DNA of 64,000 nt from contig JASANH010000741.1 of assembly GCA_030248295.1 (NCBI GenBank), positions 1-64,000 of the forward strand, read 5' to 3'. Numbering within the stretch: the first letter of the stretch is position 1; every line of letters starts with the position of its first letter. This document shows, in pieces, positions 11,597 to 22,900 of the stretch. The notes under the pieces are model-generated. The model was given only the letters and a program-made list of their open reading frames with translations. It searched no databases and had not been told where the DNA came from. Source of the stretch: Mesodorylaimus sp. YZB2_4. Taxonomy: Eukaryota > Nematoda > Enoplea > Dorylaimida > Dorylaimidae. The position numbers were made by a program, and so were the translations under genes.

Positions 11597-13849
11597 GGTC
11601 ATTAGAATTGTAGTCCGTCCACTCGCGCGCTCTCATAAGACGACCACATTGGCCGGCTTCATTCCGACTGACTGCCTTCGAGAGCGGGCCCGAGTCCAAC
11701 TGTGCCACGACCGTAAATGGTAAACGTGCCTGGCTCTTGAAGGCCACTCGGAACGCGACCAAGGCGTCAGCTATTGTCAACGGAAACGTGCGAATCTTTT
11801 TCAATAGATAAATTTCTGACCAGGCCTCGATGGCAGACCTGGTCAACACGCGCGCCCTGGTCTAGTGTTGACACAGCCGCGAAACTTCTCCGCCCTCTAA
11901 CCCTTGGGCGCAGTAGCAATTTGCTGTGGTCATGGCCGAAAAACGGCAGCTGCGAACATAGTGACCCAGGGACCGAAGAAGGGAGCAGAGGTTGTGAAGA
12001 TTGTCCAAATTAGCCACCCGTCGAGACGAGTAATTGTCGCCCATTGAAATGAACGGAGCGCCTTAAGTGGTTCTATTCTATTTGAGCAAATATCCAACAA
12101 TGGCGTCTCTCGCAAACATTTGGTCTATCGCGCTGGGTGTGCCTCGAGTGGACTGGAGCTTTTTCCCTTTCTTAAACCCATAACCCAAGTCGCCTGTGCC
12201 GTAACCCCCCCCCCCCCTTGTACAGTTCGAAAGTCCGAGCAGTCTGCACGCCCCGTCTGAACTGACCACCTAGCTAACCAGCCACGCGCCCTCCGCTCGA
12301 CCATGTTTGGCTCCCGAACTCGATAAGATTGCTAGCGAAACTTCGAGCCAGACTTGAGCGGCTGCTAGTGCAAGCTATCCGTCCATAGATAGCCGGGAAA
12401 GGAAACACGGACGGGCTGGTATTGGACAAAAGCCAGCTTCCCGCCTTATCAAAACAGATTGGTCTCCGTTGATAATCGATGCACAGAGACAGCGGAAATT
12501 TCGACTGACAGTCCGATTCTTACGCAAAACAGTCTATTCATACAAAATTGGTTGGCGCATTTTCGATTCGGTTCGATGAGCAGAAGAGGAAAAGAATAAT
12601 TATGTACAGACAGCCGTGAGAAATCGACGTCTCCGATCTCACCTCTTTTCGAAACGCGTGTTTTCCTGCACCTCACTCAAGTGCACCGACCAAAGGATTC
12701 GCGCCCGGAGACCGTTGCGAGTTGTCAACAAGGATCGACAATATGTCAAAGGCACTTAGAAATGAAGGCGCCAGACGGACTTTGCATAGAAGCGGGCCCA
12801 AGAAATTTGGTGTTTACAAAAATGTGTCTATTGTATGTGCTGAGTACTTTATACGCCTACTGTACATGCACAAAAGGGCCTCTCAAAACAAGTCTCGGCC
12901 GAGGCAACCGAGACTGGCCAGTCTAATTTATGAACAGAACGACTTTGACGAAATTCTGTAGAGTCGCAAACTTCCAGTCATTGTAAGGATGATGGGAAAA
13001 TCATCAGATACAAAGTGATGGAATGTGCCAATTTAGAGTGCACACACGTCACCAGTGCCGTGATTCGCCTGCAGGCTATCTCGCATCAAAAAGAGGAGCC
13101 CATCATGACGATTCACCCGTGCTCGTTCTACGCAGACACAAAACTTTGGTCGGTCGACTTAAAATCAGAGCTTGGACGAACCACACGCACAGTACAATGC
13201 AGATTCCTTGTCGAAAATAGAGATCTTTAGAGGCGCCATATTTGCACTTTGAGTGACATATGGTCCTGTTGAACATGTGTTCAGCACAGGAGGAAGGTCA
13301 TAAGTCGACGCTGTCTCGTTCAGAGTCGATGAGTTCTCCTGTCGGAAAATGCCCGTTTCCGATGTTTTGTGGAGCACAGTAGATATGAGGCGCAGCCGCT
13401 TGATATTAAACTTGGCACTAACGATATCACTCATAGCAAGGGTATGGGTAAGAGCACAAAACAGGTGAGTCATATTCAGCGAACATACGATGTCTCTGGC
13501 GATCACATCTCCTAATGTAGGACTAACGGTTACTGTAACATTACACCTCCAAAGAAAACAGGAGTCACTCATGCTACCCACCACGGATCGCCAGCACTCA
13601 CTATCAGATGCCGAAAGAGGAAGAATACTCTGATCGTGAGAAGAAAAGGATCAAGTCTAAGAAATGTGCGTAAGCCACTTTCGAGTCAGCAGAGCCAGCA
13701 GCTAACGAGTCTATTGGCCCAATCTGTACCAAAAGCCTCTTGTTTGGAGCCTATCATGCGAGGATCATCACACGCACAACTAGGCTTCCGGCAGCTCTAC
13801 TGTACTTACTGTATGTGTCATGGTTTTCATGAGCACGTTGTGTTTGGAG
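11597..13849. other. intergenic region upstream of APCDD1-like gene
   Basis: No coding region is supported. The stretch should contain the promoter and 5' UTR of the minus-strand APCDD1-like gene. It carries a 13-base poly-C run at 12205-12217. The open frames here are short, share no family motifs and lack paired splice sites. Confidence 0.5.
12205..12217 (+). repeat. poly-C tract, 13 bases
   Basis: Uninterrupted C run upstream of the APCDD1-like gene. Confidence 0.95.
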
Positions 13850-14260
13850 CCGCCTCGGTGGTGTAGCGGTGAAAGGCTTGTGTCACAGTTTGCTTGGCAA
13901 AGCTGGAAACCGGTCGGCTGCGGGTTCAACTCTGGCCGCCTTAGAACTTGGTGAAGTTCTCTCTGCGCCTTGCACACCTGGCGGTGGGTGACTCACCCTT
14001 CATCCCTTCGGGGTCGATAAACGAGGAGAGGCCTAACGGGGCGGACGACTCTCGAATCCGGGTCCGCTCACGGGGCACGGGCTGGGTATGGTCCCCACGG
14101 GGTAACCACCGACATCGCGGGGCTGCGACTGACACGCACCGTTGCCCGGCATGCACCCCGGATTGGCCCTAGTCGATGGCAAGATAGGGTCAACTAAGAA
14201 GCCCCCTAGCCCGCGGGCGAAGGGCCAAAAATCGACCCTCCCCGGGACCGACCAGGATGG
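13850..14260 (+). repeat. tRNA-derived SINE-like element, distinct subfamily
   Basis: The head at about 13850-13945 reads like a tRNA gene: A-box-like TGGTGTAGCGG, then GGTTCAACTC as B box about 60 bases further on, ending in GGCCGCC. The sequence after it shares GGTGGGTGACTCACCC with the body of the ATPase-intron SINE (copy 2), but the flanks differ. It is best read as a related family with the same central domain. The 3' part (about 14,000-14,260) is GC-rich and shows no coding content. It is unlikely to be a working tRNA: the arms do not pair cleanly and a long tail is fused. Confidence 0.7.
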
Positions 14261-15469
14261 GTAAAAAAACGTCGTGGTAAAAAACTACACATCAGTCAGG
14301 ATTTATACAGAGAAATTTTACAAAAATACTCTTACGCTTTTCAACATGCATCATTTATAGTAAGGAGCACAGTGCATTTTTCGGTTTTGGTCCTTCGAAT
14401 AAGCCCCCTCCTGGACCTCAATTGCATCTCAATATCTATCCGTATTCATGGGAGTCAGATGAAGCAGCTACGAGTACGAATGTCGGCATGTTTTGCATTT
14501 GCTCTTGTTGGCCGATGCCAGTGGTTGAGAGTGGACTTGTAAGGGGAAACTGTGTGGACTGGCATGGAGAGGCAATATACGTACATATGAGGCTTCCTAT
14601 TGGATGGGTATCATAGCAGGGTAACAAAGTCCTCTCGAATATGCCCTTATGGAATTAGCATCCCAAGGGACAGGGGTTAAAAAACCAAGTCCCTGGGAGT
14701 CTTATATTTTAAAATCTCGCCGGTGATATCTACCACTTTTCTCAACTCCCAAAGAAGCCCTAGCTTACACAAACTTTCCAACACAAGCTGCGCCTGCTTG
14801 CTTGCTCGTCCATTGCAGCTAGGGCTAGTACAGGACCAGGCAGGATGGCATCCTCAGTTGTTGAGCAGTCCGGGCAGTCAGTAGATGACTAGTGGGCAAT
14901 GCGTTGGCCAGATAATAATCATTGTACACTGGCCATGCTGCACTGTACCGCCAGCTGGTGTCACCTTGTTCGATATCGAGCCAACTACATAGTCATCTCC
15001 GTCGATCCTGGAGGATTGGCACTCGCTGAAGGGGGTAGTATTTAGAATTTCGTCATGTAGCTGTGACACTTCGTGAGCTGCACTGCGATGGGAAAAGCTG
15101 AACTGACAGATTAGAGCTCGACCAACAATGACGTCTCAAAGTTCGGTTCAGACAATGTACGCAAGAACATGACATTTTAGGGGCTGAGAGTACATATACC
15201 CTGTCAGCTATTTGACACACCATATCCAATTAAAGCCGAAGAACATATGAGGCTTCCTCAGATTAATATGGCCTTCTGTTCCGTCACATCTCTCCTTCCA
15301 TACCAATATTTCTGCAATTTAAACTCCCACAATTTCTCCGCCTATCGCAAAGTTGTCTGCTAGTTCCGCCAAATTCCGGGAGAAAATCGAGATTTCTATC
15401 TATAGATTTTTTGAAATCTTTTCTCATGCTAGTCGATCCGTCTGAAAGTTTGCTCATCGTAAATAATTA
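14261..15469. other. intergenic region upstream of FIBP
   Basis: About 1.2 kb after the SINE-like element with no gene or repeat that I can support. A weak acceptor-like CTAG occurs near 15430, about 40 bases before the FIBP ATG. Confidence 0.45.
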
Positions 15470-17581
15470 ATGGCTTCGCTCGATGTTTTTGTGGTAGCGA
15501 ACAGTGCCCTAATTGATGAAAGCATTTACGATTTCTGGTTGGCTGGCTATAATAGTAAGAATCCTTTTGGTGACCGAAATTTTTGTTTTGACCTGTGATT
15601 TCTCACTTAGTACCGGACCTCAAAAAGGCCGTTCTTTGTTTCAGTCCAAGAAACATGTCAGCACTTGCTCCAGCGAGGAATCTTAACGGAAATGGAGGGG
15701 GCAGATGAAGAATGCGTGACTTCAGAAGTCAACGATCACTTCCGTTTTTTCACTTTGATTGAAAAGTATTTGAAAAATCCCAAGAGACTGAAGGAACAGT
15801 GTCATCTGCAACTGTCAGCGGACGTCGTTGATTTTTTGATCGAAAAGTAAGGTTTATTATATCGTGGGCCAACGATCTGTATTTGGATTTCGAAAGGAGT
15901 TGGTTTCAGACGCAACTTTATATTTAAAATGTTCTTCTAGTCTTGTCCTTCTAGTCGCGTTCTTTAGGTTCTAACGGTCTTGATCAAGAGTCACATCGTC
16001 CTTTATTTACGTCTACAGCTAGGTTTTCTTTCAGATATTATGGGATCGATGACAGCGTGATCAGAGAATGGCTTGGGAAGAAACTGTCCGCAAAAACGCG
16101 CAAGGACCTCGACGATGTAAGCGAAAAGACCAGAGTTTCGTTGAAAAGCTGCAGAAGACAAGTAAGCACATATTTTAAACTCTGCTGGCTGAAATCGGGA
16201 ATGGACGCGCGAGGCATCGCGTGGTAATAAGATCCGGTTTTCAATGGTATTTTGCATTTCAGTATGACAATTTCCGCCGAATTTTCAAAACGGTCGAAGA
16301 TTTAAAGGGTAGCTTGGTCCACAATATTATGCAACATTATCTATTGCCTGAACGACTGGCCAAGTATGACATCCGTACTGTCTTTACCCAACACTGATAA
16401 TGGCCCCTTTTCAGGAAATACGCAGCTGCCGTTTTCATCACCAACAATCGTTTCGAGACGAGCAAGAAGCGATTGGCCTTTTTGAGCTTCAATGATTTCG
16501 TAGCGTGTTCCAATCAAATGATCACAAATTGGTCCTACAGTTCCACCGAGAGTCGCCAAGACGACATGGATGTGGACGTTGACCGAGAATTCCTGCACAA
16601 TTTGAAAGATTTGAAAGCACTTCTTGAAAAGGATGTCATGGATGTTGTGAAAGCGTAAGTCAGATTAGAATTTTATTGAGTCAAATGGATGGGCCAGTCA
16701 AATTTTTGGTCAGTGCCAAGTGTGTCACAAAAAGTTTCCATCTTGTATTTTGCCTGAGCCAGTTCCAAAAAGGGAATGAGGATATGAGTCGTATGCACTA
16801 CTCATATTGTCATACAGTATTCCGGGGAAATTGTTTCGAATGTAGAGCGGAGGAAAAAATTTAAAATCGATGTGGAATCCCATTCTTACTAAGAAAACAA
16901 TGTTTTATTCTGAAAATCAAATGTAAATGTAAGATATTCGCTGAATGAGCGGAGCTTCTTCCCTTCAAACGATGAAGGTGTGTTTATAGCCGATGATCGA
17001 AATACTACAAACATGAAAATGCCTTGAAATGAGTGACTTTTAGAGAACTGATGAGACGCTTGGATGGCCAACTATCCGATCGAGCCAAGGTCGAATTGGA
17101 GACAAATTTCAAGGTATGCAAGCATTTTATACTTATCTCATCGCTAGCAAGTGTTGGCGCCCTTCTAGGCGTTCTACAAAGTGCTCGTTGGAATTGCTGT
17201 CGATTTGAACCATAGCCGAGATTTCCGTGACTTCTTCGTGGTGCTTGTGGAAAAGGTGAGCTTGTGAGATCGCGGCGATTTTCGTATTCTTCACGGCGCC
17301 CTACATTTCAGCTCGTGGAACCGTGCAAACACGCTCGTTGGACCAAGAGTGATCTGGAAAAAGTTCTGTCGACTCTAAATGAAGTGGTCAAGAACCACGA
17401 TAGCTTAAGGAGGTAAGGTAATTGATCGTCCCCCCAGTGTGACGGGAACTGCGTTGGCCTTGTTCAAGTAATCTTGTCCTACAGAACACTCGTTTGGAAA
17501 TTGTCTTTTCTAGCGTCCGACGTTCTCTATCTGTGCAAGCTCGGTCGAATGATAGGGGGGTCGACAGGTGCGCCTTTTTAA
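15470..17581 (+). CDS. FIBP: FGF1 intracellular-binding protein (FIBP)
   Basis: FIBP binds internalised acidic FGF in vertebrates and is linked to proliferation and left-right patterning; its biochemical role is uncertain. Nine exons (15470-15554, 15645-15846, 16035-16161, 16263-16363, 16415-16654, 17044-17113, 17169-17255, 17312-17412, 17485-17581) keep phase throughout and give 369 residues; human FIBP has about 360. Strong family blocks are LDVFVVANSALIDE near the start, REWLGKKLSAKTRKDLDD, the SCRRQYDNFRRIFK helix, FITNNRFETSKKRL, an aspartate-rich DDMDVDVDREFL segment, and DFFVVLVEKLVEPCKHARW. The last residues (from LCKLGRMIGG) diverge from the vertebrate end. The intron 16655-17043 is the only long one and shows nothing notable. 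Confidence 0.95.
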
Positions 17582-19910
17582 GTTTGGCCTCGTCCTTTGT
17601 GCACTCTAGTCATGTCCTTGTGGTTGATGCATGTGTATGTAGATGGTGCCATCGATGTCAGTCTGCATGGGCACTTACTTCCCCCACGATTAGAGGCTGT
17701 GCTCGTTCACGCCTACTGTGTCTCTTAGGCCGTTCAGGCGGTATAGCTTGATGTGATAACGGTAGTGTGGCAGTGGTAGGTCGCAACCGCCTCTGCCTCG
17801 CCATCTTTCATTCTCGTGGTAGGGGTACAACCGGGCGCAGTGGAAATTCCAGTTTTACTGCCTTGTCATTTTGTTTAGGCAACACTCGCAACTAGCGCTC
17901 ACTTGGGATCGATACTTCCGTGTGGTGGCCGCTTGTATATTGAGGATATTCCGAAGCTGATCACCCTTACGATTTGAGAGTGTGCAGTGTGATACGAGAC
18001 GAGTGTGCATTGTTGATGAGCGTTGCTGTACACACCGAAAAACGAACATAGCTTGAGTAGGGAGAAGAAAAATTGGACGAGTTGGCGCCGGGCGTGTTTT
18101 CTTACAGCCGTCCTAGCCGTGCGCCTTCTTGGGCTTGTAAGTGCCAGGCGATGCCGACGTCTCGTCCAGACTGCAGACGACCTAGGAAGAGAATAGCACA
18201 TGGTCGCTCAAGGAGGGAGAAAATAATACTTTTCAACCTGTTTGCCTGCTGTCCTAGAAGGCCACAGCTATGCCTCGTGTATTTATGCTGTCTGAAAGAG
18301 TGAGCCAGAAACCCCTCGGCGTCGTTGCCTCCATCGGGGGGGGGGGGGGGGGGGGGGTCTAATCCCCGTCCGTCCTCTGTCCTCGTCTCGCCAACGGGCG
18401 TCTCTGCTATGCTGTCAGTGTCTTTTTCGCTCCTCGCTCTCTTTGTTGCATTCTCAATCAAGGTCGCGCGGAGCAAGCGAGGAGAGGAGACGAAGAAGAG
18501 GCCAATGACGCGCTGTACTCGCACGGTGAAGGACGATATTCAAAAACAGGCAGCTCCTCTTGCAGTCGGTGTTTCCTGTTCTTTTCTGCGCCGGATGCGG
18601 CGTTGTCCCGTTTTAGTAGCCTGGGTGCGGCCATGATGCGCTTGGAGGCTTGGTTCAATTGACAATGTTGGCTGCTCGTATTTCTGGAAAACTTTTATTT
18701 GAAGGCGACAAGTCAGAGAAAACAATTTTGCGAGTGGCACAAGGCTTTTAGTCAATGTGCGTTTGGTGCCACCCGCCGCCGGGGACGGTTTGGTCAAAGG
18801 GGTGTATGGGTGGGTTCTGATTGGCTCGTTGTTTATTGTGGACCTCGGTGACTGGAGCTGCACTGCAGATATCTCCTCGGCTCTTTCTTCGCCTGCTCTC
18901 TACGCTTCGAACAGTCTGCGCGTAGACAGTCGTCGAGACGGCGGACATGTGCCCGCCGGTAGTGGCGACGGTTGTTTTTGCCGTCGACGAGGAGAGGAAC
19001 TAGGCTAGTTCTTCTCAAATTCAGGCTGGCTGCACGAATGAGACGTAAATACGGTCATAGTTGCTAGCATCTGATAGGCGTTGTCTGGCCGAACTGGTTT
19101 TTCAAGGTCTGCAGCTAATGCACGCTCGCCACCCGCATATTGGGTCGTTGGTGATTGCATCTCGTTTCTGCGTGGCTCGGGGTGGGCACTGTTTGTGCGA
19201 GTTTGGCCATAGCCTGGCCTGATGAAAAGGGAAACCAGGAAGAAAATAAGAAATGCAAGAGGCCGGGGCTACCGAAGAATTTTTGCCTTTGGTGCGTGGA
19301 CGCATAGTATGCGCGCATTGCACGAAATCTTCCTGGCACGGTCAGGCGCCGACCGTTAGCTCGTCCCGCGCTCTGCCAACTCGAAGTTGTTCTTGCTTCT
19401 CTTCCTGGTCCTCGTCCCGGTCTGCTTTTCTTTGCCAGCCGAGAATGATCAGTGGCCGGTCCTTTGGCCAGTCGGCCGAGTGGACGCGTAGGAAGCGCAA
19501 CGGCGCACAGTAAACAATTTGCCAGCGCCGAACGCGAAATTCAAACAGGGAACAGAAACTCGTTCCACTCTCTTATAGTAGTACCAGAGCGAGGACGCGA
19601 GGTCGAATAGCGCCGTCCGCGCCAGGCTCTCGGCTGACCGGCGAGGGGATGGGCGGTACGGCAGTTCCGTTCTCTCAACTCGGGCTTTGATTGTTTGTCG
19701 TCGTCGACTGTACTGCCAATGCCGGAAATAGGAACCAGCTTCCTTGTAGCACCGAGCGGCCAAAGAATTCGGCCGCGTTTCCAGTTGCCGCTCTACCTGT
19801 TCTCGAGACCACTTTGGTGATTCGCCCGTGTCTACTCATTTCAGATCTCTCAAGTCGGAGCGGACGGCCGGTGGAGTGTGTTAGGCCGAGGAGAACTACT
19901 CTCGTCACCA
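17582..19910. other. intergenic/promoter region before the 23-finger gene
   Basis: About 2.3 kb, richer in GC and CpG than its surroundings from about 18.3 kb onward, with a 22-base poly-G run at 18336-18357. It likely holds FIBP 3' UTR and the promoter and 5' UTR of the zinc-finger gene. A good splice acceptor (T/C-rich, AG at 19843-19844) lies 66 bases before the chosen ATG, so an upstream non-coding exon or trans-splicing is likely. I see no coding exon. Confidence 0.5.
18336..18357 (+). repeat. poly-G tract, 22 bases
   Basis: Uninterrupted G run, the longest C/G homopolymer in the window. It could form G-quadruplex structure and is also a site where assembly length is unreliable. Confidence 0.95.
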
Positions 19911-22900
19911 ATGTTATCGGCTATGAGAACGAGCGACACGGCGGACAACGGAGACGCCTTATCAGTCAAAGGAATGGCCGACGGAAATGGCGCGGGCCCG
20001 TTGTTCTGCTGCCCCGACTGCGCCTACAAAACGACGTCATTGCGGAAACTGGGGCGGCACAGATCAGTCAATCACGCAGGAGTCAAGTACAGATGCGAAC
20101 ACTGCGATTTTGTGACCGGATATCAGAGCAACTACTACAGGCATCGGGTAAGTGGACTGGGTTGAGTCACTCGCACTCGTCCAATTGCCCCGCTGAGTCA
20201 ACCTGCTGAGTCACGGCCAGGAAAGAATGATTAGGTTTCAGTTTTGTCACCTTGTTGACGACCAGTCTGGAATCGTCTTTTTCTCTTGCACCCGCCCAAG
20301 AATTCATTTGAACAACAAAACTTGTTGGCATTGGGTGCTGATCTTGGCTATTCGACGCAGCAAATTTGGCCCCCCCCCCCCCCGTTTGTTGTTGCGTTTG
20401 TCGCCGCTGGCACGGCGAGGTTCTGGCTCAATTCTTTGTCGACGCGTCTGTGTTTGTTTGACGAGTCTAAAACGCGCTTATGTGTAGAATGGCGCATCGG
20501 TCGCAGGCCGAGGGTGACAAGGCGACGGGCGAAAAGAAAGTGCGAGACGGGAGTAATCTTGGGTCTGAATTGATAGAGGGAGTATTTCTTTCACTTTCTC
20601 CAGACACATTTCCTCCTGCCTGCTCCTCTTTTCTTCTTACTCCACCCTGTCGCCTTGACGGTCGTTCGTGGACGAGGACGCGGACGCCAGGTGCAGACGA
20701 CAGTCCAGAATGCGACCCATTCATCCCCTAAGATGATCGGCGAGACAGCTGCCTGCTATTTGGTGTTTTCTCTTTGCTGCTGCTCCTGATGGAAGCCAGG
20801 AGCACAAAGAAATAAAGACACATTCGAGACATTTGGCATTGGTCTTGGCCGCCAGCAAGAAAGAAAAATGAGCCTCGACACACCCATTTTTCTGTTGGTG
20901 GCAAATTGAAAAGTGCAAAAGAGAAGGGTGCAGCGCGAGTTGGATCGACTTTGCTGATAATAGGTTCGTAGTGGAAATGTGAGACGGGGCAAAAAGTAGC
21001 CAATGACACTGACTGCGTGACCAGCGGGCAGCGAATGGGTGTTCTTCCTTGTTGCACCACGTCACGCATTCGAGTTGGATGGGTCTCGCCGACCTGTTTC
21101 TCATGGATGATGGAAGAAGAGGATCGTGCGTGGCACGCCGGACAACGTCAGCCCGGGTTGCACGTAGGCCTCTGGTCGAGCAGTTCCGTGTTTGCTTAGC
21201 GCGCTTTCTTGGACTCCTCGCGTGAACAAGCCGAGCCGAGCCGGACAAACTAGAAGCGGGAAATGAGGTTGTGGGCGAAACCCCTGGCGCCACCGGCCTC
21301 CACAGTGACGACGGACGAAAGGAATGCACTTTTTCCATATACACCTACTTGCGCGGTCACTGCTGCTCTAAGGAATTGACAAATAGCCCATGTCAGGTGG
21401 CCTCCATGTTGCCTGTTGTGGCGGCCATGCTAGGCGTGCTGCGAAGGATCAGTCACCGCCATGCCCTTCCCACATGTCTTTCTCAGTTGCAGTGTCTTCC
21501 TTTTCAGAAGCAAGTGCACAACGGCGGAATGTCACAATCAGCGTTGCAAGCGGTGGCTACGAGCTCGCCGCCGCAACAAACTCCAAATCGTCATTCGACA
21601 TCCAATTCATTCCGCACCACGACCTTACCAGCTTTGTCGCCACCCTTCTCGATGAGCGAGGATCATCAGCGGTTGTTGGCCGCGGCAATCATGGCCTCGT
21701 CGGGGGCGCCGCTTCGCTGCGATCGGTGCCCGTTCCAGGCGGCCAGTAGCGAGCAGTTGTTGGCCCACGTGTCGCTGATGCACAGTGCGGATGGACAGCA
21801 CACGTGCGGAGAGTGCGCAATCACGTTGGCCACGAAGAGTCAATGGCAGGAGCATGTGCGAACATACCACAGCAATCACAGAAGTCAAGGAGTCTTCTCG
21901 AAAAACGACTACACGAATATCTTCAGTTCACTGGCCACTAATGGCGCGGCTGCTTTGACTGCCGCTCATCTGATCATGGCGGCGGCGGCGAACGGTTCTG
22001 GCGGCAGTGGCTACGATTTGAATCTGTTGGCATCAGCGGCCGCCTTATCGTCGACGGACAGCCTCGTGCATCAAAATCAGTTGCACCAATCTCGAAGCCC
22101 GGATTTGGGTGCATCGGTGGTGGCCGACTGCGAGAAGGATATGGACAAGAATTGTCAACGCTATTACGCCTGCGTCCACGACTGTGACTTCGCCGCCCGT
22201 TCGTCGCGCCAGTATCTGCATCACTTGCGGGATGAGCACGGAGAACGGTTCGCCATATTCTACTGCGACCAGTGCGACGAGTACGCTACCAAGTTCGTGG
22301 CAAGACTGCGCCGCCACAAAGCTCTCGTGCACGATGGCGACAAGTCGGTCCTGACGGCGAACGGACCGAAAGTGGAAGAAAAGAGTGTTGCGAAGGAGGA
22401 CGATACGGCGAAGAAGGATGAAGACGAGGACGAAGTGGGAGAACGAAAGCTGAGCATCGTCATGGACCAGCAAAACAAAGGAGTTGAAGAAGTAGGCGAG
22501 GAGGAAATGGACGGCCTGTTCCGTTGTATGCACTGCCCGTACGCCACCAATGAATTGCCGAGATTCAAGAAGCACGCCAAGTGCCACGAGTCGACCGTCG
22601 ACACGCGATGTCAATTGTGCAACTTCCGAACGGTGTACAGTTGGAACCTGGATCGTCACGTGCGTTGTCATCGACAAGTGGGCAAGTACATGTGCCGTCG
22701 GTGCTCGTTCTCACAGAATACGAGACAGAGCATGCAGTTCCATTTGCAACACCACCACGACGATGTTCGTTTCGAAACGGCCGAGACACAAACCGAGGAA
22801 GATATCGAGTGGGAACCTAATGTTCAAGTCGGATTCGAAGTGTTCATTTTCGAGAAGCACGCAGTCCGTGTCAATATCGGGCTTGATGGGGAGAATGGAA

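Noticed and set aside
12449-13584. several 60-140-codon frames on both strands upstream of the APCDD1-like gene
   Set aside because: No family resemblance, no consistent splice sites and overlapping competing frames; treated as intergenic.
13854-13945. possible functional tRNA gene
   Set aside because: A and B boxes are present, but stem pairing is poor and the sequence continues into a GC-rich repeat body shared in part with the intronic SINE.
20721-21344. 207-codon minus-strand frame in the first intron of the 23-finger gene
   Set aside because: No recognisable domain, no splice context and Ser/Arg/Pro-biased composition typical of random frames in GC-rich intron sequence.
22045-22677. 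210-codon minus-strand frame
   Set aside because: Opposite zinc-finger exon 21508-22950; no motifs of its own.
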